From Terfezia claveryi (taxonomy: Eukaryota; Ascomycota; Pezizomycetes; Pezizales; Pezizaceae): 64,000 bases of DNA. Position 1 is the first letter of the stretch; every line of letters starts with the position of its first letter. The stretch lies in contig WHUX01000198.1 in assembly GCA_015179025.1 (NCBI GenBank), positions 31,471 through 95,470 on the forward strand, in the 5' to 3' direction. The position numbers and the translations under genes were made by a program. Below are positions 1 through 11,344 of the stretch, one piece after another. The notes below the pieces were generated by a model, which did not search any database, was not told where the DNA came from, and saw nothing but the letters and a program-made list of their open reading frames with translations.

Positions 1-15
1 ATGCTAGATAAAATT

Positions 16-207
16 CTAGATAGTTGACTTAGGTCGACTGATATGGGTGGCAATTTGTCCATATCCATAGCCTTGCTTATAGAGAATCATAATCTTGCCT
101 TTTTCAAAATCAGTTAACCACTTTTTCTGGGTAGTGGAGATGATAGGCTCGTCTGGTTTTGCTAAAATCGTATTAAATTGAACTGTAGATAGATTAGGTT
201 CTAACAT
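16..207 (-). pseudogene. Tc1/mariner-type transposase N-terminal fragment
   Basis: A 63-codon frame on the minus strand holds a segment LTDFEKGKIMILYKQGYG followed by IATHISRPKSTI. This matches the layout of the first helix-turn-helix of Tc1/mariner transposases (Leu-Thr-x-x-Glu-Arg/Lys-Gly-x-Ile ... Ile-Ala ... Arg-Ser-x-Ser-Thr-Val). That domain binds the element's terminal repeats. The frame ends at TAG, and a second in-frame TAG follows within five codons, so the protein is broken; the catalytic DDE/D domain would lie outside the window. Family assignment rests on the helix-turn-helix pattern alone. Confidence 0.45.
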
Positions 208-424
208 GATATATAGGAGGAATTAGAGGCTTTTACTCTAAGCTATCTGCTAGTACTGGTATTGGGAGATGATAAACCATATCTAAGTATTTGGTTGCTA
301 GTTAAGGGGGGGTAAGACATTTGCCTATAAACGTGCTAGCCGCGTTCAATGCATTAAATCTCAGTCAAGCGCACTGCATACTCACCCCTTTTATACAGGG
401 TACTAAATTCATTGCCACCTAGCT

Positions 425-990
425 GTATATGAGTTTGCCAGCAAGGCAAAATACCCCAATATATGAGTTCGGCAGCTAGACAAAACACCCCAATATATGA
501 TTTGGCCAGCTAGGCAAAACACCTTAATATATAAGTTCAGTAGCTAGGCAAAACACCCCAATATATATCAGGAAGAAATAGTTCAAAAGTTTGCCTCCTG
601 GAGCCTCCTGGAGCCTCAGAGAGCCTTTGGGAGGCTTTGGGAGGCACTGAGAGGCAAACTATTCTTTCCTGATGTATAAGTTGGCCGGCTAGACAAAATA
701 CCTCACTATATGAGTTGGCCAGCAAGGCAAAACAGCTAGGCAAAACACTCCAATATTTGAATTCAAGAGCTAGGCAAAATACCTATGTATATGAGTTCAC
801 GAGCTTAGTAAAACACCTATATATATGAGTTGGTGAGCTAGCTGATTTAATGAGTAACTCGCCACTTAGAGGGCAAGTCTGAATAGGTACGAAAACACCT
901 GTTTTATATGAGACAATCACTAGTTGCTGAGTAAGTGATAATAGCTGGAAAAGCAATGTGTTGAAGGAATGAAATATGTATGTGAGTTTC
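425..990 (-). repeat. 34-bp satellite array (copy 1, minus orientation)
   Basis: About a dozen imperfect units carry the core GCTAGGCAAAACACCCCAAT, then ATATGAGTTGGCCA. The reverse complement of this unit forms the array at 19790-20280. Units degrade towards 990. A short foldback element sits inside the array at 567-673. No coding role is seen. Confidence 0.85.
567..673. mobile_element. 107-bp foldback (MITE-like) insertion
   Basis: Terminal inverted repeats ATCAGGAAGAAATAGT at 567 and ATAGT..TTCCTGAT ending at 673, with inner arms GTTTGCCTC and GAGGCAAAC, enclose a GGAG-rich loop. The sequence interrupts the 34-bp array. No coding capacity. Family unknown. Confidence 0.6.
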
Positions 991-1059
991 ATTGAGAGGC
1001 TTTCTTTTTTTCTATATTTTCAAATTCCATGTTAGGCAAAAAAGAGAAAAATGAAAAAG

Positions 1060-1180
1060 ATTTGGGCGCATTTTCTTTAATTTCTGTTGAATCTTGAACT
1101 ATTACATGCATATATGAAACCATACCCTACATATACAGGTATAGTTTCATTTTATGGTATACTATTGTATGCATAAATCA
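1060..1180 (+). repeat. Dispersed repeat, partner at 14390-14510 (opposite strand)
   Basis: The stretch from TTTCTTTAATTTCTGTTGA through TGCATATATGAAA and GGTATAGTTTCATTTTAT to ATTGTATGCATAAA recurs as its reverse complement at 14390-14510 with scattered substitutions. Probably the end of an old element. Nothing further is recognisable in 991-1640, which is AT-rich. Confidence 0.6.
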
Positions 1181-1639
1181 AATCATACTCTACCTGTATT
1201 GGTATAGTTTTACTCATATTAATATCGTACTATACATTGTGCTAGACTCAACTTATATTACATATTTAAATGCAGCTAGACTATATTATGTATATGTTTA
1301 GTTTGAGACCCGAATAGACTTTTATATATATAACGAGACCTAGAGAGAGTACACAAATGTATGAATTAGAGAGATTTGGAACAACAGGAATAACATATAT
1401 ATCACTGAATTCATGGCAACTCATACCAAAGCTATGATTCATGATATTCTTATTATACACATTCCATATCCATCTCAATATCAATTCTTTAGTTTAACTT
1501 TACCTCCTCCCAATTATCAAACTAACTCATAGGACAACCTATACTAGTGGGCGTGAGCCATTATTGTAGGGAACAGATGAAGGGCAGAAGAAATATCTAA
1601 TATTTGGCAGTAATATGAATTTTCAGCCCTCTATGCATG

Positions 1640-2380
1640 AGGACATGCGATCTGATGGATAAATAATTGGGGGCAACTAGTGAATAATAGAGGAGATATC
1701 CAAGCTTTTCAGCAAAGGCACTGATAGAAATACTTAGCCTATGTGTGTTAGAGATAGTCATAAGTATTTAGGATTTTTAGGGGAAATACTCATGAGGAAC
1801 TGGTACATAGTATGACAGATATCTGAGATTGAGCTGAAAGCAATGATAGGAATATCCAGCTCTTGATGCAACAGGTAGCCACAAGTACATAAAATCTCAT
1901 ACCAAAAAAATTGGGAGGAACTGATGAATGGGTGAAGAGATATCCAAGATTTAGTGGGAAAGCAAAAATAAAAATATTCAGCCCGCAGGTACAACTGGGA
2001 TCTTATAGTCAAATGATTGGGAGGACCCAATCAATGGGAGAGGAGATATTCCGGATTTGGCAGGAAAGCAAGGATGGGAATATTCAGCTTGAGGGTGCAA
2101 TAAGTAAGTACCCACAAGTACATAGGATCTCATAGTCTAATAACTGTGAGGACTTGATGAATAGGAGAGGAGATATCTCAGATTTAGCAAGAAAGTGATA
2201 ATAGAAATATTCAGGCAGTAGGTGCAACAAGTACCCACAAGTACATAGGATCTTATGGTCTAATAATTGGGAGGACCTGATAAATAGGGGAGGAGATATC
2301 TCAGATTTGGCAAGAAAGCAATTATAGAAATATTTAGCTAGTGGGTGCAACAAGTACCCACAAGTACATGGGATCTCATA
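1640..2380 (+). repeat. ~122-bp satellite array, copy 1
   Basis: Five to six units contain GAGGAGATATCTCAGATTTG, GCAAGAAAGCAA, GAAATATT and CACAAGTACATAGGATCTCA in the same order; GAGGAGATAT recurs roughly every 124 bp (2041, 2167, 2291). A second array in the same orientation lies at 11345-12070. Short open frames across it on both strands are by-products of the periodicity. Confidence 0.8.
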
Positions 2381-2384
2381 GTCT

Positions 2385-3055
2385 ATAGTTTTTGGCCTAG
2401 CTATGATCTATGGCGGTGCAATGATCTATGTCAATACCCCTACCATAATATATATCCCAAGATACTACGCTGGCCAGACTTCCTCTATAGACCAAATAAA
2501 TTATTTTCTGACACTTTTGAATATACTCTACAATATGCATATACTAGCTAGTTAAGTAACTCATGTGAAGCCATCATATACACCAATCTATCTCGAAAAG
2601 GCTATAATTGCCCCCCCTCCTTCTCAGTATGACCCATCCACTGCAGATATCATGAACTAACAACCCTACATAGTGCCAGCACCTTAACTTAGTATATATA
2701 TTTATGTTAGGATACAATATATAGGTATAGATCTATATAGAATGTTACTATTATTCGGTACTAATCATGTATAATTCAGCTATTTTGAGCTTTTGGACCA
2801 TAACAGCCAGTTGTTCAGTATTTTGATCTTCCTTGGCCTTTTCTATCTTCTGCAGCCACTTTACCTATCTACCTTACATGATTCCTATATCCTCTATACC
2901 TGCACACTATATTCTATTCACCAGGCCTGCTCAATGATATTTTTGCCCAATATTTTTCCTTATATACATATATATATATGCATAAGGTTTCTTAAAGATT
3001 TTTTAACATTGTCAATACCTATTTATATCCTCAGCTGTAGGAAAATACTGAAGAG
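2385..3055 (+). repeat. Flanking arm, inverted relative to 10700-11340
   Basis: Sequence from GTTTTTGGCCTAGCTATGAT to about 2960, including CCATAACAGCCAGTTGTTCA, recurs as the reverse complement at about 10750-11340. The neighbouring satellite arrays keep the same orientation, so this arm has been flipped in one copy. No gene is seen. Confidence 0.7.
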
Positions 3056-3059
3056 GGGG

Positions 3060-4111
3060 TGTTAGGGATGGAGGTTGGAAGGTAATTCCCGCGTCGGCGC
3101 GGTAAACAATGACTTATTCTGGTTCGGGGTATCACCTGCGATCGCAGGTGATGGACGCGAGCGTCGAGGTATCGCACACGTAGGGAGCTCTACATGTGTG
3201 ATCAGGTGCCTAGAGACTTCGGGCGAAACCAAAGTCGAGCGAGGTATCGAGGTCAAGGTTGAGAAGGCGAGGTAGTCTGAGCTATACTCAAGAACAGTGG
3301 TGCAGATATATTCGTATAACAACTAGGTACAGGAAGGTAGACAAGTTGTTGTGTGGGGAAGAAAGAAACAGAATACAGACGGCAAGAACAGGCTTCTTTT
3401 ATAGAGATCCTGTCTCCATCTCGAACAACACCTTTTGGGCTAACACAACGGTCTAGACAAAGCATAACGGAAGACGAACAGGTAAGCCAGCTCACGGATA
3501 CACGGATCCTGTGAGATCGTCGAGAACGAGGCATCTGGCAATAACGGATAATGCTGGTGTGAACAGAAGACCTGAAGAATTGTACATAAGCGAAGGTGAA
3601 ATTTCTGATAAGCTAAAGAAAGAGTTTTGAGCGAGAGGAGGTTGTTCCCAATCTGAGAGTCGTGCCAGTTTTGGTTCGACTCTCAAATAAGGTCTGGGTC
3701 AAAATAGGGTTCGAGGGTTTCCGGGGTATTTCCTAAATCTGAGAGTCGTGCCAGTTTTGGTTCGACTCTCAAATAAGGTTTGGGTCAAAATAGGGTTCGA
3801 GGGTTTCTGGGGTATTTCCTAAATCTGAGAGTCGTGCCAGTTTTGGTTCGACTCTCAAATAAGGTTCGGGTCAAAATAAGGTTCGAGGTTTTCCAGGGTA
3901 TTTCCTAGTTTGAGAGTCGTGCCAGTTTTTGTTCGACTCTCAAGTGTTAAATCCATAAGCGAGCGACTAGGACTTCCGGGATGCGGTCGGATGTCGGCTA
4001 GCCAGGAGAGGCAGGGTCGAGAACATAGTCACATGATATACTTTGGCAAGTACGTGGTTTGCTGGTGATATCGATCGGGGTCAGGATCGTGATTCGAGAG
4101 GGTTCGTAACA
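3060..4111 (-). repeat. 3' LTR of Ty3/gypsy element 1
   Basis: 1052 bp. On the minus strand it starts TGTTACGAACC and ends CCCTAACA, matching 9131-10181. It contains four copies of an ~85-bp subrepeat (3648-3950), each carrying the hairpin GAGAGTCG..CGACTCTC. Differences from the other LTR are mostly transitions. Confidence 0.95.
3648..3950. repeat. LTR-internal ~85-bp subrepeats with conserved hairpin
   Basis: Four tandem units each contain GAGAGTCG TGCCAGTTTTGGTT CGACTCTC, an 8-bp stem with a 14-nt loop, then a segment containing GGGTCAAAATAGGGTTCGAG. The same array recurs in the other LTR at about 9718-10015. Related GAGAGTC/GACTCTC stems occur in unrelated LTRs at 13155-13190, 26160-26186 and 31675-31705. 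Confidence 0.85.
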
Positions 4112-4176
4112 GTAGCTCCCTCTTCCAAGGATGAGCTCCTGCGAATCCAAGGCAGGATACCAAGTTCAAATTCCAC

Positions 4177-5697
4177 TCATTTAGGTAGAGTGCGAGGACG
4201 TGGTTTTGAGGGGTATGCAGTATGGAATTTTTTCACAACACTAGGTGCATTCGAAAACATATCGGCAGGTTCCCTGGTAAGCTCGTCATAGCCTACCCAA
4301 TGGGCAAGGTATTCTAGTGTGCGACCGCGGAAACGAGAGTCGAGGATTTCGTCCACTTCCCATTCGGGTTCATCCTCAATGATCACAGGTAGTGGGGGAG
4401 GCTGGATTTGACCCGGAAGGGGGTCCGTGGAGGCAGGTTCAAGGAGTGAGACATGAAAAACGGGATGGATTTTCATAGATGCGGGGAGGTCGAGTTTATA
4501 GGCATGGGAGGAGACCTTCTGGATTATCCGGAATTTTCCCAACTTCTTAAAGTCAAGTTTTGTCGATGGGCGAGTTGTTTTAACATGTCGACGAAGTAAC
4601 CACACTTGATCCCCTATTTCGAACTTAGGGGCCGGAATCCGAGATTTATTAGCTTGTTCGGAGTAGGTAGCTTGTGCCCAGATCATTTCTGATCGAAGAT
4701 GGGCGTCCAGCTCAGCAAGGCGGTCCGCGAATTCTTTGATTACTTGGGGGGCAGGTAGCTTGGCGGCGGGGTTCGTGGTGATCTGGTATTTGGGATTTTC
4801 ACCATACATAGCCTGAAAGGGGGTGATACTTAGGGTCGAGGATAAGGTATTGTTGTAGGAAAACTCGGCCATGGTGAGTAATTCGGACCAGTTGTCTTGT
4901 TGATAATTACAGTAAGCCCGCAAGTATTGTTCGGCGATGGCATTGATTCGTTCCGTTTGTCCATCAGTTTGGGGGTGGAAGGCTGTTGAAACCTTCTGTT
5001 GAATCCCAATAAGGGAGGTCAAGGAGCGAGTGAATTCGGATACGAATTGAGTGCCATGGTCTGAGACGATCGAATCGGGAATTCCGTGTAGGCGAAAGAC
5101 ATTATCAAAGAAGAGCTTAGCAATCTGCTTGGAATTGGCATCCGTGTTGGTAGGTATATAGTATGCCATTTTTGACAATCGATCAACTACAACCAATAAG
5201 GCATTGAATCCATTTGAGACGGGAAGGCCAGTAACAAGGTCCAAGGAGACAGATGACCACTTCCGAAATGGAACTTGAAGTGGTTTTAACAATCCATAGG
5301 GGGCATGGTGAGCTGGTTTAATCCGGGTGCAGGTATCACAATTTCGAAGGTATCGAGCTATGGTCTGGCGCATCTTTGGCCACCAGTAGTCTCGTGATAC
5401 CAATTCATAGGTGGCTGCTTGACCAGGGTGTCCCGCAGCTGGGTGGTCGTGGTAGGTACAGAGAATGCGGAGGTGTATTTCTGGGGAGTCAGGAACATAA
5501 ACTAGACCATTAACGAGTATAAGTCCCTCCGAGAGCTGACATTCAGCCAAAGGGATTATCGGGTGTTTTCTGGCGCCGTTCTTGAGGGCGTGCATAATCT
5601 CGAGAGCGAGCTTGTCAGTCTTGAGGGTGGCAAGAATGTCTTCATTGTTAACGATTGAGGCTGCAGAAAGCGAAAATTTCTCGGCGGGTATTAGGGC
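4177..5697 (-). pseudogene. Integrase with C-terminal chromodomain (element 1 pol, 3' part)
   Basis: This segment inserts the element's cDNA and targets it to chromatin. Reading down the minus strand: an HHCC zinc module (HDHPAAGHPG ... NCDTC), then the DDE core with Asp in LDLVTGLP, Asp in IVSDHGTQF and Glu in TDGQTERIN. All three catalytic residues are intact. A C-terminal chromodomain follows (EILDSRFRGRTLEYLAHWVG and a downstream REPADMF). The frame runs from the in-frame TAA at about 5700 to the stop at 4177. ATG 5595 lies inside the domain and is not a real start; the protein would be cut from a Gag-Pol polyprotein. Integrase itself is intact but sits downstream of a stop and a frameshift, so this copy cannot make it in the normal way. 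Confidence 0.9.
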
Positions 5698-6633
5698 TTA
5701 TGTTGGGCGAGCACGACCATCCCATTCCTCAGGGAGGTCTCCAGATCTCCTGGTGAGTGCATCGGCTTTGGTGTTCTGGGTGCCAGGTCTGAAGACAATC
5801 TTGAAGTTATATTGGGCTATTTCCTGTACCCAACGAGCTTGTCGGCGTGAAAGCAAGGCTTTGGAGGTAAAGCTCTGTAGGTTGTGATGGTCAGTGAGGA
5901 TAGTGAACGGTCGTGAGAGCTGGTGTAAGTAGATATGCCATTTTTCAAGAGCCAGAATGATTGCTAGCAATTCCTTATCTCCAATGCCATAATTGCATTC
6001 AGCGGGTGACATTTTTTCCGAAATAAATGCAACTGGGTGCAGAACAAATTTCCCATCTTTTGGGTATTTCTGTGACAGGATTCCGGAGGTGACATAATCT
6101 GAGGCGTCCGTTTCGACCAAGGTCTCGAGCTCATAGTCGAAATGGCGGAGGATGGGTGCGGAGGTGAAGGTTTCCTTGAGAAGTTTAAAAACCTCTTCAC
6201 ATGAAGAATTCCAAACAAAAGGAACATCTTTTCGAAGCAAGTTAAAAAGAGGTTGGCAAAGAGCGGAATACTTATTGATAAACCTGCGGTAAAAATTAGC
6301 GAATCCAAGAAAACACTGGATATCCTTAACAGAACGAGGGGTCTCCCAATTAAGAACTGCATTAACCTTCTCGGGGTCCATTTCCAAGCCATACTCAGAG
6401 ATGATAAATCCCAAGAATGAGGTTTTCTCAACCGAGAATTCGCATTTCTCTGGTTTTATAAATAACCTAGATTCCTTGAGTTTTTGGAGAACCTTTCGCA
6501 CCTGCTCCTTATGTTCTTTTAGATTCCTTAAGTAAATCAAAATGTCGTCGATGTAGCATACACAGAAGATATCGAGGTATTCACGGAGGGTATCATTCAT
6601 GAATCGTTGAGTGGTAGCAGGGGCATTAGTCAA
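5698..6633 (-). pseudogene. Reverse transcriptase (C-terminal half) and RNase H, element 1
   Basis: The frame begins in the conserved LTNAPAT motif and carries the catalytic YIDDILIY box. RNase H follows, with ETDASDYV (Asp), the SEKMSPAECNY motif and KELLAIILALEKWHIYL (Glu). It ends DGRARPT then TAA. The same frame stays open past the TAA into integrase, so the TAA looks like a point nonsense change (CAA to TAA would explain it). Its upstream end is a frameshift: the MPFGLTNAP motif is split by loss of one base near 6635-6641. Confidence 0.9.
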
Positions 6634-7913
6634 CCCAAAGGCATAACTAGAAATTCAAAAAGTCCGTACTGAGTGCGGAAGGCAGTTTTCCACTCATCAC
6701 CTTCTTTAATTCGGATTTGGTTGAAGCATGTACGTAAATCAAGGCGTGTAAAGTATTTGCATCCTCGAATCTGGTTCAGGGTTTCTTCGATGCGAGGTAG
6801 CGGGTTTCTATCCTTAATCGTGATATCATTTAGAGCACGGTAGTCGACACATAGACGTAAGGAACCATCCTTTTTTTTGACAAATAGGACCGGAGAGGCT
6901 GCAGAAGAAGAACTGGCTCGTATAAAGGATTTGGATAAATTCTCGTCGATCGATTTGCGTACTTCCTTGAGTTCTGAGTCAGACATAGAGTACATGTGGC
7001 CAAAAGGAGGTTTGGCTCCTTCTTGCAAAGGGATAGCATGGTCAACGTATCGATGTGGGGGTAGTATTTGAGCTTCTTTTTCTGAAAAGAGAGCAAGATA
7101 ATCATGATATTCAGAAGGAACCAATTTAGCAGCAGGTTCAACGGACTCATTCTCGTCAATGGAGGCATGTATTGCTGCAATACAGAGGCGAGCATCCGGG
7201 TCCTTGATAGCAACCCGAAAAGCTGCTCTGGAAATAATTGATATCCGAAGTGGGTTAGTCGCGGGAGGTGTTTTCGGAGGGCGGGTTGGTAGGCAATGGG
7301 CATGGCAAAATCCGGAGGCGAAGGCGATGGTATTAACTGACCAGTCAATCATTGGGTTGTGTCGCCTAAGCCATGTTTTTCCCACAATCAAGTCCCACCC
7401 GGCTAACTTGGTAACATGGAATGTGAGGGTTTCTTGATGTTGGTCGATAGAGAGTTTCAAGGTGCAAGTGTGTGTGATTTTTCCGATAGGTGAAGGTTTC
7501 CCATCAGCAAGTACGAGATCTTCCGGCTTGTTTTTCATGTCCAATGGCAAGTTTATGTTCATGGCATAGTCAATATCGATAAACTGGGAGCTAGCTCCCG
7601 AGTCTACTATGCACGTGGCAGAAAGCTCTTCATTGACTATACATGGCAAAGCAAGTGGGTCTTCAGACCCCAAATCATGACAATCAGCAGAAAGCACAGC
7701 AATTCTAGAAATTCGCAACGCAATCGCAAGGCGCCGTCGACGAGCTAGTCGTTGACGAGACTTACGAGAAACCAAAGGTAATACATAACCAGTACCTTCT
7801 AAGTGGACTTCCTTCAAAACAGAAAATGAATTAAACACATGGACAGGGTCATGGACAGGATTGATGGCGCCAGGTTGCATCCTGGCACTCTCTGATCGGC
7901 CATCATTGATCAA
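6630..7913 (-). pseudogene. Aspartic protease and N-terminal reverse transcriptase, element 1
   Basis: The frame contains the protease active site IVDSGASSQFID, a downstream DLIVGKTWLRRHNP segment, and the reverse transcriptase fingers region (FVKKKDGSLRLCVDYRALN, KYFTRLDLRTCFNQIRI, EWKTAFRTQYGLFEFLVMP). It ends prematurely at MPLG-stop because one base of the Phe codon in MPFG is missing; the remaining domain continues in the next frame at 6633. It begins by overlapping the end of the zinc-knuckle frame (TGA at 7912-7910) in the -1 frame, consistent with Gag-Pol frameshift expression in this family. The ATG-less start at TTG 7913 should not be read as an independent start. Confidence 0.9.
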
Positions 7914-9092
7914 AGAGTACGTTTGTTTTTTGACAACTCAAAGAGATTGTCAGTGGTGGTATCAGGAGAGGCAGTGGGGGTAGTACCGGCTATAGCCAAC
8001 TTTTTATTTTTGGCTGAGACCAGGCAGACTGTCACCCAATGACCAGATCCTCCACAATACATACACAGGTTATTGTCTCTGCGGTGTTTGCGGATTTCAG
8101 GGGTTAAGGGTCCACGTTTTTTCGTTGTGGTCGAAAGGTCCATAGGTCCAGTGGCGGTACCAACCGAAGTAGAAGGGGCTGGTGAACGGGTAGGGGTCAT
8201 GGATTGGTTGGAGCCGGAGGCTCTAAGAGGGTGTTGGGTGCATAGGAGTTTAGCGCGGTTGTCCAGCTTAATACAAAGTTGGACAAATTCGTCGAAAGAT
8301 TCTAGGGGAGAGGCTTGATAGGAAAGGGCTTTTTGAGCCCGGTATTAGCCCCATTGGTAAAGAAGGATATTTTAGTCCTATCATCGTAGGCTAAAATTGT
8401 CGCGTGAGTTGCAAACTCAGCATGGTAAGAGGAACAATCGCGGTCTCCTTGGCGGAGATTAAGCAATTTGCGTTCTGCAGTGGCGCGAGCATCGGGATCG
8501 TCGTAGGCATTTTTCAATGCCTTAGCGAAGGCTTCATAAGTAGGGAAATCAACGGTCCCACTTGTTTTGTTGAGGTGGGGCTCAAACCAATCGGCAGCAG
8601 ATCCAGAGAGGTAGGAAATAGCATAGGCAATTTTGGCTGCTTCACTAGTATATCGAGAGGGATTGGAGGAGAACACCAAAGAAAGCTTGGTGAGAAATCG
8701 AGTGAATTTTGATCGAGTGCCATCAAAATTCTCAGCCTCATAGACTTTGGGGGCATGAGTGGAGGTAGGCGCTGAAGCGCGGTCATGGAGGAGGCTTGGG
8801 AGGGTTAAGCCATATTGATATCCGCGGTTATAATAGATCCAGAGTGACTCAGTTGAGGTAGAAGTGCCTGTGAGTGGTTGAGCGAAAGTTGATGGTACTC
8901 CGTGTGCTGACTGTATGCCGGCACCATAGGCTGCATGAATGGCGGTGAAAAACGAGGCGGGAGTTCCTGCAGGAATATGTGGTAGAGCAGAAGGAGGGGT
9001 ATTGTCAGTTAGAGGGCAGCGACCAAGGTGCGCCACATAGCAATTTCAGAAGATGGAGCAGAGCCGGAGGCCTCCATACGTGCTTCGGACAT
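7910..9092 (-). pseudogene. Gag (capsid and zinc knuckle), element 1, frameshifted
   Basis: The likely start is ATG 9092 (MSEARMEASGS...), which runs into a stop near 9009. The capsid-like domain is in another frame at 9036-8302 (YEAENFDGTRSKFTRFL ... SGSAADWFEPHL ... YDDPDARATAERKLLNLRQG). It passes to a third frame near 8335, at a run of five A residues (minus strand), before a CCHC zinc knuckle CMYCGGSGHWVTVC (frame 8200-7910). Two single-base indels are therefore needed. The protein would form the intracellular virus-like particle. The shift at the A-run could in principle be a slippage site, but an indel is simpler. Confidence 0.85.
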
Positions 9093-9130
9093 ATTTATTT
9101 GTAGCGGAGACTATATGCGACGCAACAAAA

Positions 9131-10181
9131 TATTATGGACGGAGGTTGGAAGGTAATTCCCGCGTCGGCGTGGTAAACAATGACTTATTCTGGTTCGGGT
9201 ATCACTTGCGATTGCAGGTAATGGAAGCGAGCGTCGAGGTATCGCATACGTAGAGAGCTCTACGTGTGTGATCAGGTGCCTAGGGACTTCGGGCGAAACC
9301 AAAGTCGAGCGAGGTATCTAGGTCAAGGTTGAGAAGGCGAGGTAGTCTGAGCTACACTCAAGAATAGTGGTGCAGATATATTCGTATAACAACTAGGTAC
9401 AGGAAGGTAGACAAGTTGTTGTGTGGGGAAGAAAGAAACAGAATACAGACGGCAAGAACAGGCTTCTTTTATAGAGATCCTGTCTCCATCTCGAACAACA
9501 CCTTTTTGGCTAACACAACGGTCTAGACAAAGCATAACGGAAGATGAACACGCAAGCCAGCTCATGGATACACGGATCCTGTGAGATCATCGAGAACGAG
9601 GCGTCTGGCAATAATGGATAACGCTGGTGCGAACAGAAGACATGAAGAATTGTACATAAGCGAAGGTGAAATTTCTGATAAGCTAAAGAAAGAGTTTTGA
9701 GCGAGAGCAGGTTGTTCCCAATCTGAGAGTCGTGCCAGTTTTGGTTCGACTCTCAAATAAGGTCTGGGTCAAAATAGGGTTCGAGGGTTTCCGGGGTATT
9801 TCCTAAATCTGAGAGTCGTGCCAGTTTTGGTTCGACTCTTAAATAAGGTCTGGGTCAAAATAGGGTTCGAGGGTTTCCGAGGTATTTCCTAAATCTGAGA
9901 GTCGTGCCAGTTTTGGTTCGACTCTCAAATAAGGTTCGGGTCAAAATAAGGTTCGAGGTTTTCCAGGGTATTTCCTAGTTTGAGAGTCGTGCCAGTTTTG
10001 GTTCGACTCTCAAGTGTCAAATCCATAAGCGAGCGACTAGGACTTCCGGGATGCAGTCGGATGTCGGCTAGCCAGGAGAGGCAGGGTCGAGAACATAGTC
10101 ACATGATATACTTTGGCAAGTGCGTGGGTTGCCGGCGATATCGATCGGGGTCAGGATCGTGATTCGAGAGGGTTCGTAACA
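9131..10181 (-). repeat. 5' LTR of Ty3/gypsy element 1
   Basis: 1051 bp, matching 3060-4111. Its inner end reads TAATA where the 3' LTR has TAACA, a transition that removes the canonical CA terminus. The four hairpin-bearing subrepeats are retained. Confidence 0.95.
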
Positions 10182-10186
10182 GGGGG

Positions 10187-10700
10187 GGGGGTTGTTTTAT
10201 GCTAAGGTAGAGTATTGGAAGTCTATAGCCTATACCTCCGAATCCACTCTAGAAGCCTCCATCTATTGCACTTTGTAGCTTTTATTGCCATCTAGAGGCC
10301 TCTTTCTATTTTATTGCAATCCGAAGGTCTCTATATATAGTATTACAATAACCTTATCTGCTTTATATAGCAGTTTGTACGAGATCCTAATCATAGCTCA
10401 TGACTACCTAGTTGGCTTAGCTAAATAGTGCACTGGCTATATATATAGATTTTCATGTGTATATGGCTCTTGAAAGGCCTTCAGGGGCACGAGCCTAATT
10501 CGGGGCTGTCCAGTACATGCCCCTATGGTCTGGCTCATTTTTTATTTATAGTTGTATACTGAGCTTTGGTCATACTAAACTGCCACAATATCTTATTTCT
10601 GCTACAGAATATAGAGCTCAATCTATCATTTGCATACTCTATCTTATATCTCTAGTGATTTCAATATTTATGAACCATTTTAGGTGAAGTAACCTTTATT
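10187..10700. other. AT-rich intergenic DNA
   Basis: After a G-run of about ten bases, this stretch holds short AT-rich repeats (GAGGCCTC/GAAGCCTCC-like) and no gene or recognisable element. Confidence 0.5.
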
Positions 10701-10704
10701 GACC

Positions 10705-11344
10705 TCATATCTGCCATTGGCTTATTAAGCGATACATACTATTCCTGTAGCTAGGTTGCTCAGTTGTTTGATCAATAGTAAATAGACCCAAGTTATTGGA
10801 TCTACAGGATAATAAGATGTACACAGTATAGAGAATATAGGAGCTGTATAAGGTAGATAGGTAAACAGGCTGCAGAAGATATAAAAGGGCGAGGAGGATC
10901 AAAATACTGAACAACTGGCTGTTATAGTCCAAAAGCTCAAAATGGCTGAATTATGCATAATCGGTACCAAACAATAGTGACGTCCTATATAGTTCTATGC
11001 CTATATATTGTATTCTAACATAAATATATATACTAAGTTAAGGTGCTGGCACTATGTAGGGTTCTTAGTTCATAATATCTGTGGTGGACAGGTCATACTG
11101 AGAAAGGGGTGGTAATTACAGCCTTTTCGAGGTGGATTGGTGCATATGATGGCTTCACATGAGTTACTCAACTAGCTAGCATACGCATATTGTAGATCAT
11201 ATTCAAGAGTGTCAGGAAACAATTTATCCGGTCTGTAGAGGAAGTCTGGTCAGTGTAGTATCTCGAGATATGTATCATGGTAGGGGTATTGATATTGATC
11301 ATAGCACCACCATGGATTATAGCTAGGCCAAAAACTGTAATGAT
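10705..11344 (-). repeat. Inverted partner of 2385-3055
   Basis: The reverse complement shares AACTGGCTGTTATAGTCCAA, ATTCAGCCATTTTGAGC and other blocks with 2385-2960. It abuts the second ~122-bp array directly. Confidence 0.7.

Larger units (their letters stand above)
3060..10181 (-). mobile_element. Ty3/gypsy chromovirus 1, full length with LTRs and target duplication
   Basis: Near-identical long terminal repeats at 3060-4111 and 9131-10181 bound a 7122-bp element. It is flanked on both sides by the 5-bp duplication GGGGG (3055-3059 and 10182-10186). Coding runs on the minus strand in the order gag, protease, reverse transcriptase, RNase H, integrase, chromodomain. A purine-rich tract abuts the 3' LTR on the minus strand (plus 4112-4135). 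A conventional TGG primer-binding site is not obvious next to the 5' LTR. Frameshifts in gag and reverse transcriptase and a stop between RNase H and integrase make this copy non-autonomous. The G-run at 10182 is longer than the duplication, so the exact right edge may vary by a base or two. Confidence 0.95.

Noticed and set aside
5964..6431. 155-codon minus-strand ORF
   Set aside because: Shadow frame of the reverse transcriptase/RNase H frame 5698-6633.
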